Shown in pieces: positions 50,160 to 61,154 of a DNA stretch of 64,000 nucleotides. The stretch is from Prorocentrum cordatum. Its lineage: Eukaryota; Sar; Dinophyceae; Prorocentrales; Prorocentraceae. Below the pieces are notes generated by a model. It was not told the origin of the DNA, ran no database searches, and was given only the letters and a program-made list of their open reading frames with translations. Each line of letters starts with the position of its first letter. Positions within the stretch are counted from its first letter, which is position 1. A program made the translations under genes and the position numbers. Location of the stretch: assembly GCA_963575745.1 (NCBI GenBank), contig CAUYUJ010008069.1, positions 117,501-181,500 of the forward strand, given 5' to 3'.

Positions 50160-53000
50160 GGGAGACGGCTCACCTCGGGCTTGAGCGCGCGGAGAAGGAC
50201 GAACACGATGCCCCGCTCATTGAGGAGGACGACGATGGAGCATTGCGCACCATCCCCAGTGAGCTGGCTCGGCAGCTAGAAGAGCATCGCGACACCGGTC
50301 CTGAGTCCTTCGCAGACAGAGCGAAGAGAGGCACTGGCTTCCAGAGGCGAACGCTGGAGTTGGCACGTGAATTAGTGGGTGATGCGCTGCTTGAGTTCCT
50401 GCGGCGCCTGTCCGCTGAGGACGGAGCACAAGCGCCGGTTCTTGCGCGCCCGCTACAACGCGGTCGAGCCACGCTGCCTCCCGCCGCCCGGCTTCCGCTT
50501 CCTCCCGATGAACTTGGCTTGTGAACTGCGCGCTTGCGTGGCGCGCTCGCTTATTGTTAATATTGCGATGCACAGTGCAGCCCACGTTCGCAGCTCAGGG
50601 GGGTGGGTCGAGGCATCCGCTATTGCCCAAAGTTGTGGATACCGTGGGCTATGACAGAGCGTGGGCACGCTTCGTGCACGCCCTCGCCCACCTGCCTTGC
50701 AATGCTGTCCAGATCCTTGGCGCGAGCATGAGGAACGCCGACGACGGCCCAACTGCTGAGCCATAATGTTGGAACGATAGTTTCGGGCGCAAGCCGACTG
50801 AGGGCGACTATGCGGATAGGAACGTACCTGCGATGATGCCCCTGGTCACAGTGCCACTGCTGTTCTGCGCCTGCAAGGGTCATTCTGTCCAAGTCGTCAA
50901 CCCGATGCGCATGTGCATCAGGCATGACGCGGCAGCGAGCTACTTACATCAGGCAGCTCTCATCCCATTGGGCGATGCCTCGATGAAAAGCTCCATGGGT
51001 AGGCGTATCGCATCACCGCAGAAGGGGGATCCAGGGCGTTCGGCGGCGCCGTTTTCTGACTTGTCTCCCTACCCAGCGTGGACCGCATACCGCCCCGACG
51101 GGCCCAGTCGTTAAAGACCAGGAGTGGAGGTTTCATAGGGCAGTCTGATTGGCCCAGAAAGCGCAGGAAGGTGAGTGCGGCGAGATGCGCGTGGAGCTGC
51201 CGACGCGGCTTAGACCTGGAGGCTGGGCGCGAGCTTTGGCCGGCCAGGCTTTGGACGCCCGTGTTTTTGGCCTGGCGCGCTGCGCTCAAGTTTTACCCCG
51301 ACGTCGACACGGCTTGCGTAGATAGGATTAAACAGCACCAAGTCCAGCACGGATGCCCGGCGACGATGATGATGCGCTCGCTCTCACTGAGAAAAAGATT
51401 GCGCTGTGCGCGCCTAATGAATGGGGCGATGGCTACCCCCTGTGCAGCAACGATGGCCGCAATCGGTTGGGGACCCCGAGCTGCCTTACGCGCAGGGCAC
51501 CTGAGGCGGCACCTGTGCAGCGCGGCGCCTCCGTCGCTGAGCCCTACGCAATCAGGGCGGACACTGACGTCCGCGAAACTGGTCTGGCCAAGAGGGATCG
51601 AGAGGGCCATGCCCCTGACCCTACGGCGAGGAAGTGGACGGGCTCTGATACTGACCGCGTGCAGGCAAGATCACGGCACAGGTGGAAGGGCTCCGGCAAT
51701 GGGGACATAAACGCAATGCTCTGCAGGAAGAGACCGCGCTACACAGTAACAGCATGACGGTCTTTTCCTGGTGCCCGCATCCCCAGATGACGAGCTACCT
51801 GCGCCGCAGAACTTCTACAGACTGGAGAAGGCAAAGAGGCTGGCGCGCAGGTAGATCAAGTCCCAGCAAGCGCACCTCAAGACGCCTGCAACTGGGAAGA
51901 ACGCGCTCGTTCCTCCGCGGGCGCGGTGGCCGCGCATCAGCAGGGGGATACTGAGCGGGGAAGGCTATGCCATATTGGAACCCTTTGACTGGTTTTATGA
52001 CCATCTGGCGGAACGCCATTGTGACGCGCCCAGCATTGGATGGTCCGCATGGTGTGTAACGTCCTCGAGGGCCAACGAAGTCGAACCTCTCAGTCACTTG
52101 AAAGCTGCCATGGAGAAGGATATCGAGGATCACTGGCCGCAGGCGGAACTCCCGAGGGCGCCATTGCCGAAAGCGCGTGGGCACGGGCACCGACCGACTA
52201 TATCGGAGCCGGTGCCTCCTCTCGGGGACCACCCGTCAAAGGAGCAAAGATGCCGAACTCTATGATTCTTGAGGGCCGCACTACGGCAGCAGGAATGTCG
52301 GGCGACGCTAAGGGCAAGGGCAAGGGCAAGGAGAGCCAGAACGACGGCAAGGGGGCCAAGAGGCCAAGCAGTCGCGCACCAGATGATCAACAGGAATCCA
52401 GGCGACGCCGAGCTGAGAAACCAACCCAGTGGGACACGTCCTCCCGCGCGGGGGCTGCCTCTGCGAGTTCCGTCACGGCCGCGAGACCGCCCGCCGCCGG
52501 GGACTTCAGGGCGGGCGCGCGCTGGCGCGTTGAGGCAGGCACCTCGCGGCGCCGCACGGATGATGCCCACCCACGGCGCGCGCGCCGACAGCGAGCAGCA
52601 GGACGCGGATTCCTCTCCCCGTGGCAGGGAAGTGTCCGGAACTGGCTGTCGTCTTGGGGCTGGGGCTCAGGCAACCGGCGCGGTGACTGCAGCTGGAGCC
52701 GCGGCGACTGCAGTTGGAGGTGAGAGGAAGAGAATGGAAGGGAAACGCGGCTATGCCGCAGACACCTTCTCGAGGCGGCGACCAGAGTGCGTCCGCAACG
52801 GATGAAGTGGGCCGCCTGGCACTGAGGTGCCATGCACTGAGCGCCCCAGAGCGCTGTCGGCCAGGCGGCGGGAGCGCTGCCTGCCGGGCGCGGCGCGACG
52901 GGCTGCTTGATGAACGAATGAGGAGCGTTGACAAATCGTTAACGCCCACCAGCGCGAGTGGAGCTCGCCGGGGGGAGTTGATTTAGTCACGCCCGTGCTA
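50160..53000 (+). pseudogene. Broken coding region of unknown function
   Basis: A series of plus-strand frames looks like one decayed protein. 50243-50524: IPSELARQLEEHRDTGPESF, LARELVGDALLEFLRRLSAE (helical). 51353-51757: DDDALALTEKKIALCAPNEW. 52040-52723: Lys/Gly-rich GDAKGKGKGKESQNDGKGAK, then Ala/Ser/Arg-rich. No domain was recognised. It may be the rest of the retroposed transcript that begins at 49065, but that is inference from position and strand. Confidence 0.35.
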
Positions 53001-54215
53001 TGCCCCAGAGACACTCGCATGTGCATGCTCGCAGCTATATTGGCTGATATTTGGCGAAAAATAAATCGCCCGCCCGCCCGCGCGCCCGCCGGCCATCCGA
53101 CCTTCTTTCCTCTAGTACCCTGATTTACAGTCAAAAGCTCAACGGCACAATCTCACATTTCTTGCCATGGCTACAAGCAGTACATCACCAATCCACCACT
53201 TGAACCTGGGCAAGAGATCGCAGGAAGAGCAAGAAGAACATGATTAATTATCGCACTTTGCCGAACACTTGGGCTACGAAAGCTCCCCTCTTCACGGGGA
53301 ACTGGCAAACTATTCAGGACAACCAGTTCGGACCATCCCGACGTATAGAAAACCGTTTGCGGAGGGGGGCGCGCCACTTTCAGCGCGGTTTCGGGGCAGA
53401 GGGGAGAGTAGCATTCACTTTGCGTAACCGTAGAAGGGGGGAAGGGGGCGGGGGAAAAGAGACGGAACGGGAGGGAAGGACAGGTTGCTTCGAGAGGGAG
53501 GGGAAGGGTTGGCGTCGGGTAGGTGAAGCCTGGCAACATACGCTCTGCGAATTGCCCGTCCCTCCTCATCCCGGGGTGCCCGCAGCGAACATCCCAATCT
53601 GTGTGTTATCGAGCAGGTAGTGATGAATTATGATGGTTCGCCGCTTGTTACTGGTTCGTTCTGTGCATGCCCGGTGCCGATCCAGCTCGCTTGCTTGCAC
53701 CGCCCGTCGCCCATCTCGATGCGCTTGCAAGGTGGACGATGACGGCCCTGCTTGGGCGAACACGTGAGCCTGATGTGATGAGTTTAAATTGTGTCTTGCC
53801 GCTCGTCCTATTCCCCTCTGCTCGCCCCTGCCGTCTGCACTTAGCGTCCATGTCGCACAAGTCCTCATAATACCTCCATCTCGCAGGTTCAATTTGGTAA
53901 GGGCAACGTGCAATGCCGTAGTCATGATAATTACGTGCAATGCCCGAGTCGGTTGCTCTCGCAATATTCCATCATGTTGATTGGGCCGGCAGCCTCTTAC
54001 TGTTTCCAGGTGTGTGGCCTGAGACGGGGTCCGCGGTGTGGATTATCGTTCTGTGGCTGGCATTGACTACCTACCCAGAGCAACAATTGTTCGTTGCCAC
54101 CCCTGTCCTCTTTCACACTCACGTCCCTTCGCCAGCTACACGCTGTCGAACAATATCATATACTGGCCTTCAGCCCATCTGATCACCGTGCCTGTTGGGC
54201 CAAAGTCTTCTCGAA
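53001..54215. other. Intergenic segment without gene
   Basis: Balanced composition. Short frames only. A CGCCCGCCCGCGCGCCCGCC run at about 53075-53095. Nothing assignable. Confidence 0.6.
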
Positions 54216-55400
54216 TGCCTCTCGGGTCCAGTGGGATGACGTTTGTGGGCCTCTTGTAGGCCACTTGGGGCCTCTTCTGGGCCTCTTGCGAGCTTCGTGG
54301 GCGCATCCAGGGGGGGGTCTTGGCGGCCATCTTCGCGACAATACCCCTCAAGGCCAGAGCGAGTTCCCCCTCTTGGGGCCGTCATCGAGGCCGCTTGTGC
54401 CCTCTTGGGGGGCTCCAGGGCCGTCTGGCGGCACTCTCTCGGCCTTGTGGGCGGTGTTTTGGCGTTTTCGGAGGCCTCGCGTGCTGTCCTGTGGGCCCTG
54501 ACGTTCGAAAGCGCGAGTACGTCAAACTCTTCAAACCAGGCGTTAGCAACATCTGTGATTTGGGCCCGTTGGGGGTCCTCTTGGAGCCCTCTTGGGGTGT
54601 CTTGGATGTTTCCTGGGACGTCCTAGGGCCGTCTTTGGCGGTCCTGGATCTTTTGTCGACTCGGGGCTCTCCTCGACCGTCTTGGGACCCTCTTGGGACC
54701 CTGCTGGGCCATCTCTTGGCTGGGGGGCCTCGGGACACGGCACGTGAGGCGCTCCGAGAGTCACGAAGGCCCCTTCTGGCCCCTGGGCACAGAATCTCGG
54801 AGGGACCTGATCACATTCCACTCAGTTCAATTGCACGGCGGTGCATATCACTCTCACATGTTCTGAGGGCGCTTCCAAACCGCCCCTCTCAAAATATGAG
54901 CAACGCTCCCGCCTCAGACTGCACAACTTTACCTCTGATTTTCGCTCTCGCCCAGCTGTGGGTGCCCAGGGGCTCACATCTCAGAAACAGTCGTCTTTTT
55001 TCGAGCCCGCGAAGTGTCTCTCATAGAGTAGGGCGTCCCTCAGAGGCCGCGAAGTCTGTCTCAGGGGCTCTGAGGCCGCTCCAACGGTGTCTGGGGCATC
55101 TTCTGGAGGCTCTCAGGCCTCTCCCACACGTTTTCTTAGAAGCTCTGAAGCCTCTTCTCCAGAGGTCCTCCGGCCCCTCTCGGATGCTCTCAGGCTGCTC
55201 TCAGATGCCCTGCCGCTTTGAGGCCTCTTCTCTCGCAGAGGCTATGAGGCCAGACCTGCCTCCCCCTCCCCGGGTTCTGAGGAGGTCGCTCCCAGATGCC
55301 GTACGGCTTCTCCTAGGGCCCTTGGAGCCTCGCCTGAGAGGCTTTGAGGTCCCTTCCAGACGCGCGGAAGAGGCTTCTCACAAAGAGCCAGGGTCCGCTC
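54216..55400. repeat. Degenerate short repeats built on CCTCTTGGG and GAGGCC(T/G)CTC
   Basis: To about 54800 the words TCTTGGGG and GGCCTCTTG recur every 20-40 bases. From 55030 to 55400, words such as CTCTGAGGCC and GGCTCTCAGGCC recur. The plus frame 54320-55768 (482 codons) stays open, and its Leu/Arg/Pro/Ser composition (RPLQRCLGHLLEALRPLPHV, FLEALKPLLQRSSGPSRMLS) follows from the repeat. No domain. I do not call it a gene. Confidence 0.6.
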
Positions 55401-56255
55401 CAGAGACTATGCGGCATCTTTCACAGTCTCCTTCCCTCCCTGCCTCCCTGCCTACCCTCTTTCCTCCCCCCTCCCTCTTCCTCCCTCGTATTCCTTCCGT
55501 CCCTCGTCTCCACCCCCCTTGCCCCTGCATCCATTTCTCTCCGTCCTGCCCCCGTGACCCGACCGCCTGGGTCAAATTCCACCCGATCCGACCCGACCAC
55601 CCGAGTTGGGGCCTGAACCGACACGACACGACTGCCCGAGCCAGGATTCGTTCGACCGAGCCGCCCGAGCGTGGGTCTGCCCGCACGCCCTCGCAAGTAG
55701 AAGGTATCCCCCTCGCAGGCCGCAAGGCCAGGGGGCTGAGATCGGAGACGATGAGGACGTCCACCTAGGGCTCGGGACGCGGGTCCTGATCCACACACGC
55801 GAGCTTGTAGTAACAACAGGCCGCGCTCATTTTTCAGTGCTGCTATTGCTGCTGTTCTTGCCGCCGTCGTGACACGAGTTCTGATCGCCACACGACCCGC
55901 CCCGCGACCCGTCCGGGGACCCCCCGGCGACCTGTGTTCGACCCGCCGACGGCCCGCCCGCGACTTGCGCACGCAAATCGGACGCGGTTACCGCCATCAC
56001 GCCTTTCGAGGCCGTGAGCGACGCACGAGCACGTGAGACCGCTTCTCTGCGGTTGGCCAGGAGTTTCTGCACGTAGAAAATGTGGTTTGCGCCTCTGCCG
56101 CGCCTCTACAACATTTCTGTAGGTCTCTTCCAGGCCCCCCGCCTGGAACCTTGTAGTCTCGGAGCGGACCTTTCGAGCACATCTCATGCGAATGCGCCAG
56201 TTTGGAACTCGGGCTGGGGGGTGGCGAGGTAGATGTCCATGGATGATGATCAATA
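55401..56255. other. Segment without recognisable gene
   Basis: CCTCCCT-rich stretch at 55425-55520, then CGACCCG/CGACACG words, then ordinary sequence. Only short unassigned frames. Confidence 0.55.
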
Positions 56256-56847
56256 GCGGTATGTGGTTGAAGTGCGACGATAACGATGACGACGACGAAG
56301 ATTATGACGATGACGATGAGGATGACGATGGCGCTGGCGATGGCGATGGCGATGACGATGACGATGATGACAATGATGCTGATGATGCTATGCTGATGCT
56401 GATGACGCTGATGCTGATGATGCTGACTCCGACTATGATGCTGACGATACTGATGGTGGCGAATAATGATGTTGATTGTGGTGATGATGATATTGACGAG
56501 GGCGACGATGAGGATTGCAATTGCTATTGCGACTGCGGTTGTGACGACGGCAACGATGATGTTGTTTATGATGGTGACGATGATGCCAATGCCGATGACG
56601 ATGATGACGATGCCGATGGCGATGACAATGACGATGCTGCTGATGAATATGATGCTGCTACTGATGATGATAATGATGACGACGACGCTGATGCTGATGC
56701 TGACGCTGCTGTTGCTGCTGCTGTTGCTGCTGTTCGTGATGATGAGGATGATGCTGATGATGATGCTGATGATGATGCTGATGATGATGGTGATGATGTT
56801 GACGGTGATAATCAATATCATGATAAAGCTGATGATGCTGCTGATGA

Positions 56848-56923
<76 letters not shown>

Positions 56924-56935
56924 CGTACAGCTCAG
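56256..56935. repeat. GAT/GAC trinucleotide-rich microsatellite
   Basis: Mixed GATGAC and GATGCTGAT runs ending in pure (GAT)n at 56868-56923. The plus frame reads poly-Asp, the minus frame poly-Ile/Ser. Repeat, not a gene. Confidence 0.93.
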
Positions 56936-56990
56936 TGTACGGGAGTATGGCGGTGAAGCAACGAGTAGCGCGACTGCTTATCCGTAGCTG

Positions 56991-57339
56991 TTCCCCAATC
57001 AGAGCTTGCCTCTGTAGGGGTCCTAGCGGATTAAAGGGTTAGACGAGGTGTCGATGATTTCGGTGGCCGGGCCCGGGTGCCCGGGTGCCCGGTGGTGCCC
57101 GGGTGGCCGGTGAGGTGCGTGGCCGATTTCGGTGGCCGGGCCCGGGTGCCCGGGTGCCCGGGGGTGCCCAATAGCCCAGTAGCCCTATAGCCCTACAGCC
57201 GTATAGCCCTATAGCTCTGTAGCCCTATAGCCCTATATCCCTATAGCCCTAATAGCCTTGTACCCCTATAGCCGATTACACAGGGAGCAATTGGAAGATT
57301 TGAAAAATCTGATTGGGGTTTTTCTCCGGTATCATTTGG
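56991..57339 (+). mobile_element. Short non-autonomous element, copy B (about 350 bp)
   Basis: The 42-base head (56991-57032) is identical to copy A at 32249-32290. The body has two blocks of GCCCGGGTGCCCGGGTGCCC with a repeated GGCCGATTTCGGTGGCC-type segment, then a CCCTATAGCC tract (about 57160-57275), a unique piece and the tail TTTTTCTCCGGTATCATTTG. TCTGATTGGGG at 57308-57318 is the exact inverse of CCCCAATCAGA in the head (56993-57003), so both ends can pair. No ORF. Confidence 0.82.
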
Positions 57340-57985
57340 ATTCAGGTGGCCTAGAAAGGCTTCGGGCGGCGCCCCGCACCCGCTGCGGCAGCCCTGCAGC
57401 CGCGGGCGCGCAGTGGGCCACTCCCACCGCCCGTGAGGCGGGCTTGCTGCGCGACGGGGACGCCGCCTGGCTGGACCCGAATTCCGGGGTCCGCCCTGCT
57501 GGGTGTAGGTCCTCCCTCCGGGAAGGGGCGCACGTGCAAGCGCGCGTGGCGGCGGCGAGCGGATACCCGCTGGCTGCCTCGCCCGAGCACATCGGCCCCG
57601 AAGGGGCGTCGCGCCATGGGCCCCGCTCGGGCCAAGTGGCAATCTCGGGCTGCCCCTTAGGTGCCTGGTGCAGCCGAGGCGACGGCGAAGAAGCGGCCTG
57701 CCTCGGCCAGCCCAGGGCGCCTCCCAGGGCACTGGGCTGCGGAGGTGGCGGTGCTGACACTTGTGGCGCACGCTGCGTGTGGTATCCGCCTGGAGCTGCT
57801 GCGGGCGGCGCTGGAAGCAGCAGGAGGCGGGCACCCCTGGGAGAGGCCTGTGCGCCCGCGCTGGTCACCGCTGCGCCTTCCCGTGGGGAAGAGGGCTGCC
57901 GTAGCCCTGGCTGCATCTGCCGCAGTGGGCGAACGAGTGTGCTTCTTTCGGGGGGGGGTCGTGCATTCCGCCGTCTACTCGTAGA
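57340..57985 (+). other. Open frames of uncertain coding status upstream of WD40 remnants
   Basis: Frame 57661-57984 reads HWAAEVAVLTLVAHAACGIR and LELLRAALEAAGGGHPWERP; frame 57258-58103 is Gly/Ala/Arg-rich. Both strands are open. It could be the N-terminal part of the WD40-like gene that follows, but no motif supports it. Confidence 0.3.
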
Positions 57986-58042
57986 AACGAGCAGCTGGAC
58001 CGCGTGGTCTCCCAGGGCGTCACGGCGTAGCTCTGGTCCGTC

Positions 58043-59240
58043 GTGTCACGGGTGTGCTTTCGCGCGCTGGAACGCCACGGCAGCTACGTCGAATCCGCAT
58101 TGAAGACGCCCGACGGGCATGTTGTCCTGACAGGGTCCTGGGACGGCGCTGTGATAACGTGGCCCGGCGGTTCGGAACGGTCCACCTGCTCGCTGGAAGG
58201 CCACGACGGCACAGTCGTCGCCGCGCGCTCGCCCGAGGGGCGGAGGGCCCTTACCAGCTCCTGGGGCTGAACCTCCAAGGCGGCTTCGCGACGACCAGGC
58301 CAGTATACCACAGCATGGTGGAGCTGCACTGGGACGCGGCATTCGAGGGCATCCAGGCCGCAGACGGCAGTGAGTTGACCCTGGGGGTGCCCTCCTGACT
58401 TCTGCGAGTGTCTGCGCGCACACCTGCGTGGGAGCATTGGGGGCGTTGTGATCTGCGGCTCGTGCCGAGGTGGACAGTGCACCCTCCCCTGAACTGAGCG
58501 CCGACCTGAGCCACATGCCCTACTCAGGAGCAGTTGCGGCGCCGTGGCCTGGGGCATCAGAGACTTCGAGCAGCGCGACTTCCCCGCCCTGGTCGCCGAC
58601 TTGCGCTGCACGCAGGATCTCGCTGATGCGGTCCGCAAAGTACCGCTCAGGCGTTGTGGGCGCGCCTTGGCCTGCGGAGAGGGTTCGGGTGGAAGCTGCG
58701 GCCGACCCGCTGTGGTCACAGACTTGAGCTGATCGCAGGCGGCCGCGGAGTCGTGGCTCGCAGTCGAGTTCAGGGTCGATGGCAGCACCGTGGCGTTAGC
58801 GTCCCCGCTGCCGTTCGCTCCGCTGGAGTGCGGGGAGCTAGCGGACATGCGCAGCATGGGTCGCACCGTGTTGGCCCTTTAGAGTGCAGCTCGATGGGCT
58901 GGTCCGTCGGATCGGCGGTGTCCTTGCTTTCGCTTCAGGCCTTGCCAGCTCATTGGTCGTCCATGCAAGCCCGTGCCCCGCCAGGGTGAAGGAGCCCTCG
59001 TACGTGCTGGAGGACCACGTTGGCTGCGGCCACGCATCCCTGTGCTCGCCCGATGGGCGTGAGTCTCTGACCAGGTCCTGCGACGGCACGGCAGTGCATT
59101 GGGGCAACTTCTCGGGGCAGAGCTTGCCCGCGCCGAAAGACCGCGGCGGTGGCAGCGCCGACGGCAGTGTCGACGACGGCTACGGCACCGGCGGCAACGG
59201 CGGCGGGGTCGACTATGGCACGGGCAGGGGCTTCCACTGA
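58043..59240 (+). pseudogene. WD40-like repeat gene remnant
   Basis: Three stretches fit the WD40 template (GH ... SPDGR..L(T/S)GS.D..V..W). They are LERHGSYVESALKTPDGHVV then LTGSWDGAVITW (58067-58162), LEGHDGTVVAARSPEGRRAL then TSSWG* (58190-58270), and LEDHVGCGHASLCSPDGRES then LTRSCDGTAVHW (59005-59102). Between them (58270-58990) frames change and related words such as ACDGTAV-type can only be guessed. Not translatable as one protein. Eukaryotic WD40 repeats are scaffolds, so no specific function is implied. Confidence 0.55.
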
Positions 59241-59680
59241 GGCGCCGCCGACCCTCGCTCGTCTTCGTCTTGCCGCTGTCAGGTGCTCTTGGTTATACAA
59301 AGGGCCGTGGGATCGCCTCGACCACGGCACCGCGGCACCGCGGCCAGTTGCGCCAGCGACGGGCTACAAGCGGTGGCTTGCGAGGTGATCTGCGCCAGTG
59401 GGGGCCCTGCGGACGTCGCGAACGGCGTCCCAGGCTGTTGCGGCGAGCCCTTCGTGTCCTGCGGCTGCGCGATCTGCCAAGTACCGCGGCGCTGTCACTC
59501 TTCAGGTGTGACCGCGGCGGTCCTCGAAGCCGTGAAGCTGGATGCCCGTTTCAACGAGCAGTGGCTTGCGCGCGCCGCTTCAGGGACTTCGCAATCGAGG
59601 GTGTGGCCGAGGCCCCCGTGCTCGCGTTGGTGGCGATTGCTCGGCGCACTAGCATCGTTCAGCTAGCCGACTGCCGGTCC
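59241..59680. other. Segment between WD40 remnant and minisatellite
   Basis: Short frames only. Frame 59283-59666 has Cys-rich pieces (CCGEPFVSCGCAICQVPRRC) in ordinary-looking sequence. No family recognised. Confidence 0.4.
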
Positions 59681-60310
59681 GACGGCAGTGCCGATTGCCA
59701 GCTCGACGGCGAGGCCAATTTTCAGTCCGACCGCGACACCGGCTGCCGGCAGGGCGGCAACGCCGACAGCTAGTCCGAGGGCTACGCCTACAGCCATTCC
59801 GACAGCATCGCCGACTGCCAGTCCAACCGTAACGCCGACTGGCAATTCAGCGGCACTGCCGACTACCAGACTCTGCGCGACACGGGCTGCCAGCAGGACG
59901 GCGATGCCGACTGTCAGTCCAACGGCAACGCCGACGGCCAGTTCGAAGGCTTCGCCGATTGCCAGTCGGGCCGCGACGCCGCCTGCCAGCAGGGCGGCAA
60001 CGCCGTCAGTTCGACGGCAACGCGCGCAGCCAGACCGACAGCATCGCCGACTGCCTGTCCAGCGACGCTGCCGACTGCGCCGGCTGCAAGGTCGACGGCG
60101 ACGCCTTGGCAGCCCGACCGTAGCAACCATTGCCAGCAGGACGAGAACGCCGACTGCCAGTCCGACGACAGCGTCTGCGGCCAGTCCGATGGCATCGCCG
60201 ACTGCCAGTTCAAAGGCAACGCTGACTGCCAGCTCGGCTGCGGCGCCGACTGCCAGTCCGAACGCGACGCCGACTGCCAGCAGGGCGGCAAAGCCGATTG
60301 TCATGGCCGT
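59680..60310. repeat. 24-bp minisatellite (GCCGACTGCCAGTCCGACGGCAAC type)
   Basis: About 25 degenerate units alternating GCCGACTGCCAG and TCCGACGGCAAC. The minus frame (59663-60685) encodes a hydrophobic eight-residue repeat such as AVGVAVGLAVG; the plus frames encode Thr/Ala/Ser/Pro or Asp/Cys/Gln repeats. The period is a multiple of three, so each frame gives a regular peptide. The minus ORF has a non-repeat N-terminus that lies over the hairpin region and is not recognisable. Confidence 0.85.
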
Positions 60311-60546
60311 GGATGCGCCCGTCGCGGGGTCTGAGATTTTGTCGCCCCCCCCCCCCCACCGTTCCCGCCAGCTGTCTGGCAGTGGTTTGCTTGTCCCCTT
60401 GGCGCGTTTGCCCGTTTGTTTCGTTTTGGCTCGGGGCAGCGGTTCCGGGGGCAAAATGAGTTCTGGGGCGCGCGTCTTCAAAACAAGCAAGCATCCCCAA
60501 CATAAATAGCCAAAACAGATGCTGCCATGCCGAAACCTGCGACGCG

Positions 60547-60627
60547 CATCCCGTGGGGCCGCGCCGTCTCCGACGCAAGTTTGAAGTGTTAAAACTCGCG
60601 TCGGAGACGGCGCGGCCCCGCGGGATG
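60547..60627. other. 81-bp near-perfect hairpin (foldback)
   Basis: CATCCCGTGGGGCCGCGCCG then TCTCCGACGC (60547-60576) pairs with 60598-60627 at 29 of 30 positions; inner bases AAGTTT/AAAACT extend the stem, leaving a loop of about 8-10 bases. Partial copies of the right arm follow at 60646-60672 (GCGACGCGGCCCCATAGGAT) and 60690-60712 (GCGTCGGAGATGGTGCGCC). The arrangement suggests a foldback element or a duplicated inverted repeat. Confidence 0.88.
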
Positions 60628-60689
60628 CTCCACCGAGTTTGCACTTGCGACGCGGCCCCATAGGATGCTCCACCGGGTGCTTCACGGAT

Positions 60690-61150
60690 TACACTTGCGT
60701 CGGAGATGGTGCGCCAATCAACGCGTCGTGGCCAGTTCTCCCCGCCGTCGCGGCCGCGTCGTTACGTGGAATGTTGGGTCAATGCTCTAATGGGCCCCGC
60801 GCTTGCATATCCATTTGTCCCCTCGGGCGGCAGCGCTGGCGACGGCGCCTCCGCGGTGGCGGGGCGTTCGGGGGCCCCGTCCGCCGAAGCGTCGCGCGCG
60901 CGCCGCGCGCAGGCGCGCCGACATTCCCAGCGGCGGGTGCGAGGCACTCTTTGTCGGGCATCGGCCCAGAGGGGTGAAGAGGCCACGACGGCGCCAGCAG
61001 TGGCGGCGAGGGGGGGGGGGGGGGGGGGGGGGCGAGATCGTTGGAAGGCGTTTGCGCTCGAGGCGGCAAGTGGGGGCCGGCGCCCAGCAACCTGCGCGCC
61101 GCGAGCCAGGCCGCGTCATTTTAACGCAGGCTGGTTGGCACCAACGGCGC
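60690..61150. other. GC-rich segment with G homopolymer
   Basis: An uninterrupted run of G lies at about 61011-61032. Frames on both strands are open by composition. No gene recognised. Confidence 0.6.
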
Positions 61151-61154
61151 GGGC

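Noticed and set aside
54320-55768. 482-codon ORF as a gene
   Set aside because: Built largely from short degenerate repeats; no domain and no distinct start context.
56186-56956. Poly-aspartate ORF of about 250 codons
   Set aside because: Product of the GAT/GAC microsatellite; the minus strand is equally open (poly Ile/Ser).
56981-56988. TCCGTAGC just before element copy B as a spliced-leader start
   Set aside because: Only eight bases match; the following TGTTCCCC does not resemble CCATTTTGG.
58084-58866. 260-codon minus-strand ORF
   Set aside because: Antisense of the WD40-like region; Pro/Ser/Arg composition follows from the GC-rich opposite strand.
60350-60440. Spliced-leader relic in CGTTTTGGCTCGGGG
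   Set aside because: Only the core TTTTGGCTC is shared and no tandem or boundary feature supports it.
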